Shown: piece after piece, positions 47,076-58,444 of the stretch
How positions within the stretch are numbered: the stretch's first letter is position 1
Layout: every line of letters starts with the position of its first letter
NCBI GenBank assembly: GCA_963556145.1
Contig: OY744468.1
Location: forward strand, 6,138,001 to 6,202,000
DNA from: Hygrocybe punicea
Taxonomy: Eukaryota; Basidiomycota; Agaricomycetes; Agaricales; Hygrophoraceae
Direction: 5' to 3'
DNA length: 64,000 bases
The notes under the pieces: generated by a model
The model's input: the letters and a program-made list of their open reading frames with translations, nothing else
The model's database searches: none
Told to the model about the DNA's origin: nothing
Position numbers and translations under genes: made by a program

Positions 47076-47348
47076 TGGAGGATCTTTGTCCGGGCAAGGT
47101 CCAGCAGAACACGGAGGTGGGCTAACTAAAGGTTTCTCCCCATAAGGTTGGCTGTTTTTTCAAGAAATTTATATAACAAGGGTAACCTGCACCAAATTTA
47201 TCAATTTGTACCATGCAAAGGAGTGCATTGACAAGTGGGCGTGAAGTATGTATTCGAAATGAGCACGTGGACAGGTGGTATTATAGTATCGAGCCATTCA
47301 TTATGTTATAAAGAGTGGCAGTAGTTGGGGACACGACGAATCTTATTT

Positions 47349-48302
47349 TCAAATTCCCAGTGCTTTGGCCAGCTTCCTGGCTTCAGTATCTCCAAGTTTC
47401 TTTAGAGCGGGAATGTCGATTGTCTTGTCGCCGACGCCAGAGGGAACAATTTGCCCAAAAACGATATCTAAGGATTGGAATAAAGTAAGCGATCTGAAAG
47501 AATTGAGAGATGTGTGTTCCCCAACGACTCACACGCAACGTCGAGAGTCGAATGTCCAGTTCCACCGTCGAGGCCGCCATTGGGGAAACAAGTCTGCGCC
47601 ATCAAGATGGAAGCCTCGCCGATGACTTCAGGATTATCCCCACTTTTATCCGAAGACGTCAGCATACGCGAAACCACAAGGCATAATGTATTGTAATAGC
47701 TCACTCTTCGTCCCCAAAAATACCGTAGAACATCTTGTTATTGCATATTACCGCTCCGACCGCGTTTGGTCTGATTTTAGCTGATTGCTGTTGATGGAAT
47801 TGCGCGGGGAGAACATAAAACGGGACTTTGCTGGCGTCGAGGTGCCCGAACGATGTTTGGGGTTGACCATCTGGATTATGCTGAACAAATGATTCTTTGA
47901 TATACGGCACGAGTTCAAAGCTGAGTTGGGTACATACAGGACACCTGAACTGGGAAGCGAGAAATCGAAAAGGTTAGGTTCTGATAGTATTTTTGAGATC
48001 CAAGACAGACGTACATCAACACCATCACAATCCACATCCATGTCAGCGATAAAATGTATCGCTGATACACCGGGGAGTGTTTCCCAGTCACCATAAATTT
48101 TAACTTTCGGTCCGCCTTGACCAGAGCCAAACGAGGCGAGAACGTCGTTCTGGCTCTTCTTTGCAGCAGCGAAAAGGCCCTCAGCATTAATGGAAGGGTC
48201 TGCAGCAAAGCTCGCAGCCTGTGGGGTTGGAAGGATAGGAGAAGCTACAGTGAGGGAGGAGGCGAGTGCGATGCAGAGACCTGCCAGTTTGTTGAGCAAC
48301 AT
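47349..48302 (-). CDS. Fungal chitosanase, glycoside hydrolase family 75
   Basis: The protein starts with the signal peptide MLLNKLAGLCIALASSLTVA and should be secreted. It hydrolyses beta-1,4 links of chitosan, for wall remodelling or degrading other fungal walls. Exon 1 is 48302-48015 and exon 2 starts at 47949 after a 65-base intron; two further introns fall near 47692-47642 and 47529-47467. Family landmarks are DMDVDCDGVD, DGQPQTSFGHLDASKVPF, VGAVICNNKMFYGIFGDE, NPEVIGEAS and ILMAQTCFP, then IVFGQIVPSGVGDKTIDIP. The carboxylates in DVDCDG and FGDE are the region of the GH75 catalytic acid and base. The frame is intact with the normal family length (about 240 residues). It is the clearest ordinary host gene in the window. 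Confidence 0.9.
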
Positions 48303-49867
48303 TAGAAATGATGAGAGAGGAAAAACCTACTGCTTCATGCGAACACATTCACGTTTAAAAGGACTCTCCCACTCGCATGAGGATATTGGAGGGACTTCGC
48401 GAAAACCTGCTGTAGTCGTTGTTGGAAGAGTTTCCAAATAAAGCATGGCCATGGCCGCCGATTATTGATCATCTGAGGTCGTTACGGACCTCCGTTACCA
48501 GCCCGAGAATGATTTGATTTGTCATTGCGGCATTTGCAGGGCTCGTCGGGGACAACAATCAGGAGGAGGTCAGATGTGAGATAGATTTACCTTTCATTCC
48601 AGTCTCGTGACGCCATAATGTAATTGTACTCACTTCGCACTCAATGACCTGCAAGTACTCCATCAAAGATTTGGGCTGAAGGACTGTATGCGCGAGTTGA
48701 GGCGGCCATAGCCAGCTGATGTGAAGGGCAACCAGGGAAGCGTCAGAGAGCGTGGTCATGGGACGGTAAGGGCAGAGACATTATAGCAATATTCATATAC
48801 GTACAGGCACGTCAAAATGGAGTTGCTGACGACAGCCCGTTCAGGGAGCCGAACTTTGTGATTTGATGCCCAGGATTTTGAGAAGGTGACGAATCCCAAG
48901 TTACCATAGTACCGGAGCGTTCTCGACTAGCTCTGCATCGAAAATTGGCAAAGATGAAGGATCACATATATAATGAGTATGTAGCACTCTACCTTTAGGG
49001 TCGGGTCGGAATCACCCGTTGAATTCCGGTCCATCAACAACTTCTTCGCTATCACAGCTCCAACCCTCTTTACATTTGATTTGGGGACAACGGAAGAACC
49101 ACGGCAGAGAGTGTCGTAAGAAAGGCGGGAAAGTTGCAATTGATCGGTGGTACGGTTCGGAGGTTGAGAGTGGGGAGTTGTGAGGGCATTCAGGGACGAT
49201 GACCTCAGGTACCTTCGAGTGAGTATACGTGTGGAGAATCTCAACAACAGGTGCTCAGCTCACTGATGTTGCTTGCTCCATACGCTATTCTGCCTCTCAG
49301 CCCCAACATCAAAGTCCGACTACAACATGATTCCTCCCATCGATGTCCGACGAAGTACACCTTTTCAAATGATATCAGAAGCTTGCAGTCTCAGAGGGCG
49401 TTCAGAGAAGTGAACCTTCCCTCTGGGAAGTGAACCTTCTCTGGGTGGCTGTAGATCGGAGCTCGCGAAGAAAGGTACCTCGTTGAGGAAGGCGTCAGGT
49501 GGGAGTCGCGTAAATTGGACTTGGCAGGATGACAAGAATTCGAGGGCACAGAATCATCGCAGTTGCGGTGATGTGTACTGTGTGTCGTTGTAGGCATACA
49601 AGAGACCAGAACCCATCGTGGCACCAGCGTATTCATTCTACTGTGCGATGAACCGCGTGCAGCTGGAGCTTTGCAAATTTGTCCAATAATAGACTCCAGC
49701 CGCTACAGGTGTGGATTCGTCCAGATACCCTGCATACATGGTCGAAGTTGCGCTTTCCCGCACAATGGCAGTACTGAGATGGATGGTTTTCGTTTCGCGT
49801 ATCCTTTGTTCTCTAGATTTATCGTCATAGTGCTCGTCCATAAGCTTTAAGCTCGAAAGTCGGAACC
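48303..49867. other. Region with only a tentative short gene
   Basis: A minus-strand frame from 49247 begins MLRFSTRILTRRYLRSSS, a basic amphipathic stretch like a mitochondrial presequence. It may splice near 49000 into a second piece (YYGNLGFVTFSK, about 48910-48800). No family was recognised, so it is not entered as a separate gene. The rest holds short frames only. Confidence 0.35.
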
Positions 49868-51472
49868 ATGCTCGACCGATTGTATCAGGAATTTATGCAA
49901 TGCCACCCATACGGAAAAGCGCTGTACAACCCTCTTTCCACGACCTTCTTCTCTCCAGGCGCCGTCGGCTACTTCGACGACACAAATAATTGGAACCCAA
50001 TCGTCTATTTATCGCTCTCAGACACTCTCAACAAAGCGCATCTTTCTCCAGTGGCCGAAGAATTACAACGCGCTCCCCTCGATGATACTATCAGTTGGGG
50101 GCCGAAATGCTCGCAAGGAGTAACCAGTCATAAGCTTGACATCTCTGCGTCGTGGGTAACCGCAGTCCATTCCTTCTCAACGGTTCGAACGTTTACATTT
50201 TGATGGATGGTCCACCGTTGCTTACAGCGGCACCCCATCCGGAATCCCACCTACCGCAGGCATCGTCTTTGAATACACAAACTCACGCAGCGGAGGCGCG
50301 ATTCTCATGACAGAACCTCCCATCTACCATGAACGATTCTACTACGCATCTCCCTTCCAGAGTTGGGTCAAAGCAAATGCCCCCAACATCCTCAAGCTCC
50401 GCCCAGAAGTTGTCCAGCATGGTCTCTGGATCGTCACCTCCACGTACTCAACCCCAAAGTGCTCCATCAATACCTGGTCTACCACCGGTAGGAAACTCGC
50501 TGTCGGCTTTGCCGCTAACGTCACCAATTCCGGTGATGTCGGCCCTCGTGGTGAGTGGTTCGAGTCGACCGAAGATGACGGTTGGAATCGTTTCGAAGCA
50601 AAGGTGAGCGCCGTCCCATGATCCTCAACGTCGAAGTTCAACGTTCAACCTCTGTCTTATCCTCATAAGGACGCTGAACGCAAGGTTGTTTTCTTCGGCG
50701 GCCTCCGTTTCCGCTTCACCAGTTGCTTTGGACAACAGGTCGGCTGCATTCCGTTCTGAAAGCCTCCAGATTTGCCTTAACTCGTTTCAGAACCTCAAAG
50801 AGATCAAGGAGAAAAAGCACGTATTCAGAGGCAGTGAACCACAACCATCTGCTAAATCGGTCGAGATATGTACCTTCTCCCTCTCTGATACTCAGTCCTG
50901 CCTCGTCGAATGCGACAACTTCTTCGAGGAACCTGACACAGACGAATCCCAACAAGACGATGACGATTTCTAACGTAAACATATCTAACTGTCATTTGTA
51001 GCCAAAAAAACAACTTGATGTCACCTGTGGTTGTGTGATCATGATTCCCATGCCCACAGCGAATATACGCCGCCCTCGACAACCATCAGGCCACATCGGA
51101 TATACCAATTTTTAGTTTTCAAGGCCGATTCATCAGGGACAATAATGTCGTATAATCACACCCGCAAATTGCAAATAGCTAAAAAGTTGAAGAGGTTGCC
51201 ACAAACCTACTAACTGATTTTTATATTCCCAGGCGGGACAACACTTCGCGTTGCCTCCTCCCCGAATTCTGTGCTCCGTCAGTTCCGATAAGGACTACCC
51301 CAAAACTTGAAATCCTTTCATTGGATCTTCTCCATGAAGGCAACACCCCTATCGATGATGCTGTCTTCCGCGCCGTGTACAATCCCAAGAAAAGTGCCAT
51401 GCCGTGGATTCAGTTGTCTAACCATCAGAGATCAAGATTGAGCGGCGCTGCCAGTGGTGACAACGACAAATA
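49868..51472 (+). CDS. Multi-exon basidiomycete protein of unknown function
   Basis: The ATG at 49868 starts MLDRLYQEFMQCHPYG followed by SPGAVGYFD, a layout seen in a family common in mushrooms near NTPase and TPR-type proteins. A second coding block (about 50224-50603) includes GIVFEYTNSRSGGAILM and AFHE-like segments (PIYHERFYY), and then KLAVGFAANVTNSG. A short exon (about 50670-50740) has KVVFFGGLRFRF. The last exon, about 51236-51472, encodes LEILSLDLLHEGNTPIDDAVF and ends GDNDK before a TAA. The region between 50740 and 51230 did not resolve into clean exons, so the model is incomplete. No catalytic motif, signal peptide or membrane segment is evident. It probably has its own promoter, 1.6 kb from the chitosanase start. 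Confidence 0.5.
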
Positions 51473-51727
51473 AACATCATCTGACACAACATCCTCTTCA
51501 TCAGCAAGGTTCAAAGCGAATTTAACATTATCCGAGTCTTATCTAAGGGAGGACAACGGGCCTGTGTCATGTTTTTAAATTCGCAGCCTTGCAGGCGTTG
51601 TCGTTGTCACGTCGTCAGCGCACTAACGTGGAGGTAATAATCCACCCTAAGTCGGAATCGCAATAAGGTGAGGACAATGATGGTTTCTAACACGTACATT
51701 TTCATACGGATCCGTCCTTTTGTATGA

Positions 51728-54700
51728 TCATGCCCCACAGTGAATGTATGCTGCCCACAACAACTCATTCACACCATCATCTCTCAACTTCTTCACCGCA
51801 GTGTGCAACGATCTTGCAGACCTTCCCAACTCCATCCCACCATCGACCATCAACCCCTTATAGAACCCCTCCGCAATTCCCACAGAACACCGATCCTCAA
51901 CCTCCCACTGCGTACCCACAACATGCGGCACTCCAGCCATCTGAAACCCTCCAGCGATATGGATCCCTTCCTCACGCAACTGTACATCCTTGCTCACAGC
52001 CGTCTCGCACGCAGAGAGGTACACAAGCCCACATCGCCACATCGCCACCTCCCTCTGCTCCGTCGTCAGCTTTAACAGCGCGCGCACGTCCAACTTGTTC
52101 GGAGTCTTCCAATCCTGCAACTGCAGCTGGCTCTTCGATGGGTCTTCCTCGTTTGATGTAGCATGACAAGCAAAATGTGCAATCGTGCACGATCCAAGCC
52201 GACCCATCACATCGCTCTTCTTTGGTTTGTCCAGCGTCATCACATCGAACCCTACCCCTTGCAGGATCCCCTCGATCAGACCAACCTCTTCGGCTGCATT
52301 CGGCAAATCCGTGTTATCTTGCGTTCTAGGCATTTGGACGAGCAACGCAGATGACCTTGGTCTCCCACTGCCCATTGAAGGGCTATCACCTGCGGCTAAT
52401 TTTCTCGCAAACGAAAGCGCTTTGAGAGTTGGAATATACGATGATACTGCCCTGTCGAGCACCGTACACGCCTCGCCCGTCGCCCGTGCTGTTCTATGGT
52501 CACCCGCAGCATGTAGTGGCAAGATGTTTGCTGCACCGGTCATCAGCCACCAAATACGCGGTAGAGCTCCTTCACCTCCTTCACTTTGGCCAGTAAAGCC
52601 CAGCTTATCAAGCACAGGCTCCGCAATTGCACGCCAAATCCACTTCAACGCCTCCTCGAACTGCTTTTCGGCTGCGTCCGGGTCCTTGTGTTTTAGTGAA
52701 AGGGCGACAGATGCCAGAAAACAATCCTGCAAGGTGAATGACAATGGGATATGCAGCAGGCCATCTGATTTGAGGATCACCGCATCACTCCGGTATTCGC
52801 ATACGTTGACGATCACGATCGGTCCTTCGCAGGTGTATTCTTGCAGTTTCTGTGTGTCTTTCGGCAACAAGAGGAAATCTTCGAAGCCAGATTGTTGGCG
52901 GATCAGGTCGACCACTTTGGCGTACTTGATGGCGCAATCGTGTCGACGCAGCTGAAAGCTTCCTTCCCTCATGATCATATCTACCGTACCCCCTGTCGCT
53001 TTATGTGGAATAGCCAGCTCTTCTCTCAGATTCTCGAACTGATCAGCAAGGCCTGGGTGTTGCTCTCGCAATTCAGTGACGATGGTTTTCTGGTCTATCA
53101 GTCGATCCCAGATGAAACTACGGCTGCTTTCAAAGATTTGCACGACGTCCTTGGCAGAATCGCCCGCAGCGAGAGAGAATGCGAATAGATGGCTGGGGAG
53201 CCAATGGAATTGTCTGATCGCGTGCAACTGGTCCAGGCGCTTGAGACTGGGGAGAACAGCCTCTGGGATGAACAGTAAAGCACCACGAAGGCTTTCGTTC
53301 GCTAATTGAGCGTCACCGTTTATTTCGTACGACAGACGTGCAACTTGCATAGCCGCATACACCCGATTTTGTGGTGTCAACCCGGTCATCTTGCGAAAGC
53401 GATTACATATCAACAGCGCGCTCTCTCCATATCCATGTAGCTTCTTCTTCTCGTAGAGGTTGACTACAAACCCAGTTAAACTGAACATGAATGAGTACAC
53501 GTTCGGATCATCCATCTTGATCAAAGACGATTTCAGGATAAACAAGTATATTGTTATAACAGCGGCCTCGTCCGCTGGCTGCGTCGTCATCCGTGCCTTG
53601 TATTCGAGCGCCAGGGCAAGGTTGAGAATGGGATAGTACAACTCTTTGGGGTGGCGAGACTTGATAGCTATTGCTTGCTTTAAATGTACCAGTGCTGCGT
53701 CTAGAGGAGCGGGTTCCTTTGTATAGCTGTATGACAACAGATACCCAGCACCCAAGTTTGATTTCAGCCTGATTCTGTCGACAGGTGGAAGCCCTTTGGC
53801 GATGGGCAGATCCAATGCGTCTTGAATCTGCTTGAGCGCCTCGTCCATGTCTTTTTGACGGTAAATGGATTTGCAGCGGACGATCAAAGCCCAGGCCAGG
53901 CTCCCTGCTCGTGTGACACGGGTGAGGACAGTGTCGTCGGTAACCGCTAAGGCTTTTCTGTAAAATGTAATGGCCCTGTCCAGATCGGAAGTGTTCTGCC
54001 ACCGTTCAAATTGCAGCAACCATATGTTACCCATGTTGTGGAGGTAACTCGCGCCTCGGGCATTGGCTTCGGGATCATTGATCTGACCAAGATCGTCGAT
54101 TGCTGTTTGGAAACATTGGATAGACTTTGCTGAATCCTCGCTGAGTCCAGTGGATTGGAACTTATTGGATAATGCGAGCCCGAGTGTGTTGAGACATTCG
54201 TGGTATGATACAGTCCCGCTGCGTAAGAGATGCAAAGCTCTCTCGAATGTCGATAACGCTTCCTCTAGATGCTGCGCCTGCTTCGTGGAGTGATACATTT
54301 TCATGAGAATTCTCCCATGCTGCTGCAGGCAAGTTGAAAGATCCTTGTCGTTTGCCGGGGGACCACCTATCGCAGATTGGATGCATGATAATGCATCGTC
54401 AAGGTCAACAGGATTCTCGTACGAGTTAAAATGTTGGAGGAGAGCGTCGCTGAGGGAGCATAAACGGGATGATTTGTGACCGAATGCGTCTGGCAGAGCA
54501 AGCGCGAGACGCCACAATTCAATGGCGACATCGATGTCCGCCCGTTTGCCTTGCCGCCTGAATCGAGCCAACAAGGCTTCACTACATCGTGAAAGTCGTA
54601 TGGGGAGCTCGACGTCGGTGTCCGATGTACACATGACTGCTTGTTGCAAAAGCGAGATGGCTTGTGCAAGGTCCTCTGTAGACCCTGTGTGCACAGCTTT

Positions 54701-55729
54701 TCGGTGCAAAACATCCCCATAGGTGCTCAGAACGAATCCATTTTCTGGACACTTCTCGACGTGTGTACGGAAAAGTCGGATGGCATTGTCTGCGTCGGGC
54801 AAATGACCAACGACACTGAATCGGATCCAATAAGCGGTGGCTTGTTCGTAGATGTAGATGTATGAGTTTGGGGTGTCTGGAGGGCATAGTTTGAGAGCGT
54901 CGTCGAGAGCTGCAATGGATTTGTCCACGTATTCCAGTTCAGTGCTAAGCTTGTATCCGGCATTGTAAGCCAAGGCTAGGTAATAGTGTAAAGCCGATAC
55001 AGATCCACGATATTCGGGGGTAACTTGAGCGACGGCGAGCTGGTGAGCGGAGATGGCTACGTTGATCTCCTTGATGCTGCCCTGATGCACGGCGGCTTCG
55101 AGGATCAGCTTGGCCTTGTTGTTGAGGATGGCAGGCGTGGCGGAATGGCCCTGAGAAGTCGCATCATCAAACACTTTCAGGCCTTCATGAAGATCGGCAG
55201 ACTCGTGCATGAGTTTATAACGGTCATAAAGAGATCTCCCTAGGTCGTCAAAATGGAGTGGCCGATATTCATCCTCTGGGTTGCCATATTCAATCGCCTT
55301 CCTAAAGAAATAGACGACATCGTCGAGATCTTCTTTCCGCTGGGTGATCTCCCAATTGCTCCGTAGAGCTCGCGCAAACACACTGAGGATTTTGCCCTGT
55401 TCTTTCCTAGGATCATCGCGAATGATGTGTTTGATCGAGATAGCGCACAGCACGATAGCTGCTTGGAGGTTCTCTTGGAGCTTGATCCGGCGTTCGACGG
55501 ACTTGACGAGGGCCCTTTCGCCAAACACGCTGTATAGCGCCGCGAGACCGGGCGGATCGGGAGCCTCTTCAAAATTAGAGATTGTTTGCACCAGGCTCGC
55601 GGGAAGGTTGTCCAGGAAGGTTGGATCCTCGAAGAATCGTCCCGGTGGTACGATCTGTACCTCTGGTTGCTTGGCGGCAAGAAGTGCCTTTGTGCGTTGG
55701 AGCAATTCTGATGCTACAGGAACTTCCAT
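51728..55729 (-). CDS. TPR-CHAT protein (caspase-like protease domain), 1333 residues
   Basis: A single uninterrupted frame starts at 55729 (MEVPVASELLQR) and ends at 51728. Residues from about 100 to 950 are tandem TPR-type helical repeats, with recurring patterns such as LSRCSEALLARF, LCSLSDALLQHF and DLDRAITFYRKAL. The last 300 residues form a CHAT domain, a clan CD cysteine peptidase fold related to caspases. The His is in AHFACHA (His about 1189) and the Cys in LVYLSACETA (Cys about 1241), followed by the usual GGFQMAGVPHVVGTQW segment. TPR-CHAT genes are strongly expanded in Agaricomycetes. Their role there is unproven; self-recognition or regulated cell death is suggested by bacterial and caspase relatives. 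The catalytic pair and length are intact, and no intron is needed. Confidence 0.93.
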   Translation of the reverse strand: MEVPVASELLQRTKALLAAKQPEVQIVPPGRFFEDPTFLDNLPASLVQTISNFEEAPDPPGLAALYSVFGERALVKSVERRIKLQENLQAAIVLCAISIKHIIRDDPRKEQGKILSVFARALRSNWEITQRKEDLDDVVYFFRKAIEYGNPEDEYRPLHFDDLGRSLYDRYKLMHESADLHEGLKVFDDATSQGHSATPAILNNKAKLILEAAVHQGSIKEINVAISAHQLAVAQVTPEYRGSVSALHYYLALAYNAGYKLSTELEYVDKSIAALDDALKLCPPDTPNSYIYIYEQATAYWIRFSVVGHLPDADNAIRLFRTHVEKCPENGFVLSTYGDVLHRKAVHTGSTEDLAQAISLLQQAVMCTSDTDVELPIRLSRCSEALLARFRRQGKRADIDVAIELWRLALALPDAFGHKSSRLCSLSDALLQHFNSYENPVDLDDALSCIQSAIGGPPANDKDLSTCLQQHGRILMKMYHSTKQAQHLEEALSTFERALHLLRSGTVSYHECLNTLGLALSNKFQSTGLSEDSAKSIQCFQTAIDDLGQINDPEANARGASYLHNMGNIWLLQFERWQNTSDLDRAITFYRKALAVTDDTVLTRVTRAGSLAWALIVRCKSIYRQKDMDEALKQIQDALDLPIAKGLPPVDRIRLKSNLGAGYLLSYSYTKEPAPLDAALVHLKQAIAIKSRHPKELYYPILNLALALEYKARMTTQPADEAAVITIYLFILKSSLIKMDDPNVYSFMFSLTGFVVNLYEKKKLHGYGESALLICNRFRKMTGLTPQNRVYAAMQVARLSYEINGDAQLANESLRGALLFIPEAVLPSLKRLDQLHAIRQFHWLPSHLFAFSLAAGDSAKDVVQIFESSRSFIWDRLIDQKTIVTELREQHPGLADQFENLREELAIPHKATGGTVDMIMREGSFQLRRHDCAIKYAKVVDLIRQQSGFEDFLLLPKDTQKLQEYTCEGPIVIVNVCEYRSDAVILKSDGLLHIPLSFTLQDCFLASVALSLKHKDPDAAEKQFEEALKWIWRAIAEPVLDKLGFTGQSEGGEGALPRIWWLMTGAANILPLHAAGDHRTARATGEACTVLDRAVSSYIPTLKALSFARKLAAGDSPSMGSGRPRSSALLVQMPRTQDNTDLPNAAEEVGLIEGILQGVGFDVMTLDKPKKSDVMGRLGSCTIAHFACHATSNEEDPSKSQLQLQDWKTPNKLDVRALLKLTTEQREVAMWRCGLVYLSACETAVSKDVQLREEGIHIAGGFQMAGVPHVVGTQWEVEDRCSVGIAEGFYKGLMVDGGMELGRSARSLHTAVKKLRDDGVNELLWAAYIHCGA

Positions 55730-56280
55730 GTGTCTGTTGTTGATATAATAGATATATGCGGTTATGCGGTTATATGGTTAATAGATGACTAGGGTGCAAA
55801 ACTCACCTCAGCTTTTGCAAGTGATCAAGTTTGCTGTTTCGCAGTACAATTGTGGCCTGGAGCCCTGGACAACCCTTTGTTAGTAAATGAGCGACTTTGA
55901 AAAGCGGCCTAAACAGATACAAGTATATATGCCGGTCTTCAAGCTTTAAGGGTTGGAGTGGCCCAACGCCAACGAACCGAAGTACCTTTGTTGTCATGGC
56001 CTTTATTCTAAGTTGGCGGAGCCTAAAGAAATGTCCAAAAACAGCAAATTCCTAGACTGAGGTCAGACGGAGATGTCCGGGTCGGTGTGTCAAATTTACC
56101 TCCCTCGATACTAGGAGTCTACAGCGGGTGTAGATAAGTCTTATGTAATGAGATAACTAGCACACAAGTCCTCTGTACTATCCCACCCCAAGCACTTTTT
56201 ATATCCCTTCCACCCCTCTGATCATGAATTCCAAGGTGGGACACCTTCTATCCTTCAGACGGAATGGTCTGCTGCCTTTC
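55730..56280. other. Promoter region of the TPR-CHAT gene and intergenic flank
   Basis: AT-rich TATAATAGATATA sits about 15 bases upstream of the TPR-CHAT start. A second TATATATGCC lies near 55925. There is no convincing ORF. Confidence 0.4.
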
Positions 56281-57110
56281 TTATGATTTGGAAGCAATGC
56301 AAAATGCCATTGTCAACAAATTCATGTAAGCTTGCCACAGAAAAAATCCCCATGAATGGCAGATAGATGTAACAGAGGCAATATTACTTGGACTTGACTG
56401 TATTGTGATTGCAGGAAAAGGTGCTGGCAAAATGATGCCCCTGCTTCTGGATGAGACCAAAACCAAAAAGGTCCTGGTTGTTTCCCCTTTAAATGAGCTG
56501 GAGGTGGAACAGGTAAGTTTCTGCATCCTCATTGGTGTGTTGGCATCTAACAATCATATACAGGCCCAAAAATTCCAGCAAATGGGCCTTACCGCAACTG
56601 CTGTCAATGCTGACAATTATAACACTCAACTTCACAAGGTACGTGCCAATCTGGTGTTTCTTTTCTAGTATTGACCCTCAACCTTCAGGACATCCAGAAC
56701 CACCAATTTCAAGTTCTTATCACATCTCTGGAGATGTCAAACACCTAGAACACTGCTGTGATGTGCTGACCCAATGGCAGGATGAAATCTGGGTTTGGGA
56801 CTTCCATGACTGTACCTTTGATGTGGAAAGCATCATGCCTGATGCCATTCTAACCAAGCTTGCAAGTTGAGCCCATCTAAAAATGTTAGCTGATATCAAA
56901 GAAGAACTTGCAGAGTGGATTTGGTTGGATGAATATGCTGATGACATCCTTCAGGTACTAGCTCCCATTGACATGGCATGGAATGAAGAGAACAAGAGGC
57001 AAAAAGCAGAGAGGTCAGCAAAGAAGGCAAGGCTCACCAAGAAAATGATACAAGGAACGACTTGCACGATCTCAAGCAGCAATGGCAGTGTTATGGGTCA
57101 CTTCTACAGT
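56281..57110 (+). pseudogene. RecQ/DEAD-like helicase relic of a transposon
   Basis: Coding pieces are joined by two short introns (about 56514-56563 and 56640-56687). They contain WQIDVTEAILLGLDCIVIAG, then GKGAGK followed by Met-Met-Pro where a helicase Walker A has Thr or Ser, and VVSPLNELEVEQ (motif Ia). These are the start of a RecQ-type DNA helicase. After about 56750 the text jumps to a C-terminal segment (EWIWLDEYADDILQVLAP then Lys-rich coiled coil), so motifs II-VI are missing. Thr to Met is one C-to-T change (ACG to ATG). The relic is non-functional. Such helicases occur in large mushroom transposons, but no partner ends were found. Confidence 0.6.
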
Positions 57111-58444
57111 GGGCTCCAGCAACAATCAACTTAACTGGGAGGTGGTTTCCAGAGGAGAGAACAGCAGTTTTCATTGTTGCTTACAACTAAGACAACACTG
57201 CTAAGAGGAGGGGGTTATGGTCTAATGTCATTGTGAGCTGTGGGGGTTACCCAAGACAAGAGGGTCAGCCCAAAGAACCAGACTAAATGTAAAGAAGAGA
57301 AAAGAAGAAAAAGTCCGAACCAACTACAAGAATAGTAGATATAGTGACTGGTCTTGAGGGGAGATCAATAGAAGTCCAACCATGAGGCTACAATAAGTCC
57401 AACTACACTATGTGTTCACCATGAGGTGGACATGAGGCGTCCTCATATCGATGTTCTTGTGGTCCACATGGAGGCCCAGGTGTCATTGAGAGATAGAAGA
57501 GGTCCAGATGACTTGGATGATTTGTCATTGGATCATGTGATATGCAGAATTGCCAATTCAGGGTCTACCCTTGCTGTAATGGGCAAGTAGGTAGTCTGGC
57601 AAGAGCATTGCATGGTCAGGCCGGAGAGAGGCATCATCCAGCATGGGATTGGTGAAGGGAGTGTCTTGAGGTAGTGTGGATATAGTGGCATGGTTGGTAT
57701 GAAAGAAAACAGGGGAATGTGTTGGGAGAAAACTAACTAGGACAGTGGAACAGTCAAGGTCAGACATGTGAACAGCGTAAGCTGTGCTGGATGATGATGT
57801 CTGTATTGATGACATATCAAGGGGCAATGTCTTGTCCTGTGTATGGAACAATGATGTCCACCTGATGTCAGTATTCTTCCAAGAAAAGGTATTGTTGTAA
57901 ATTAGTGTGGGAGTTATCAAGGTTACAGATGGAAAAGGAGAAAGGAATGTGGGTCCAGGTTTTGAGTCATGGCATGAGTGACAAGCTGTGAGAACAAGTT
58001 GTCAGATACTGCATTGAAGTGATGATGTGTGAACAATACACAATAGGGGTTGGTTCACTGTATTGGGCAGTCATATGGTCTGTGGTCAAAGTCATGCACT
58101 TCAGCGATGGTTGGATTGGAGGGAACAGTGAAATGTATCGTGATCAAGGATTGTTCAGAGTATGCATGCAGGTGAGGAATGTCATTGGATTGTCAGGGAG
58201 GATAATGGTAGGCACAGGATATGAAAGTGGAACCAAATATCCAGGTATGGCAATTGTCAATTACGCGTTGGTACTGTACCATTTTAATCAATTGACCTGT
58301 CACGCGTCATGCCTCCTCACAAATCGGCCAAATGTCATGCTTGTCACACATCACCAGGCAAAACGGTCAATTCAGACAACTATTTCCTTTTTAGTATAAT
58401 TACCTGATTAGATCTTCTATGTAAGCATATGTAAGAAGTAAGGT
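57111..58444. other. Region without a supported gene
   Basis: Frames on both strands are short and have no motif. The left 300 bases are purine-rich. No terminal repeats or tandem repeats stand out. Confidence 0.4.

Noticed and set aside
53508..54002. Alternative 164-residue frame in the CHAT gene
   Set aside because: Shadow frame of the TPR region on the same strand.
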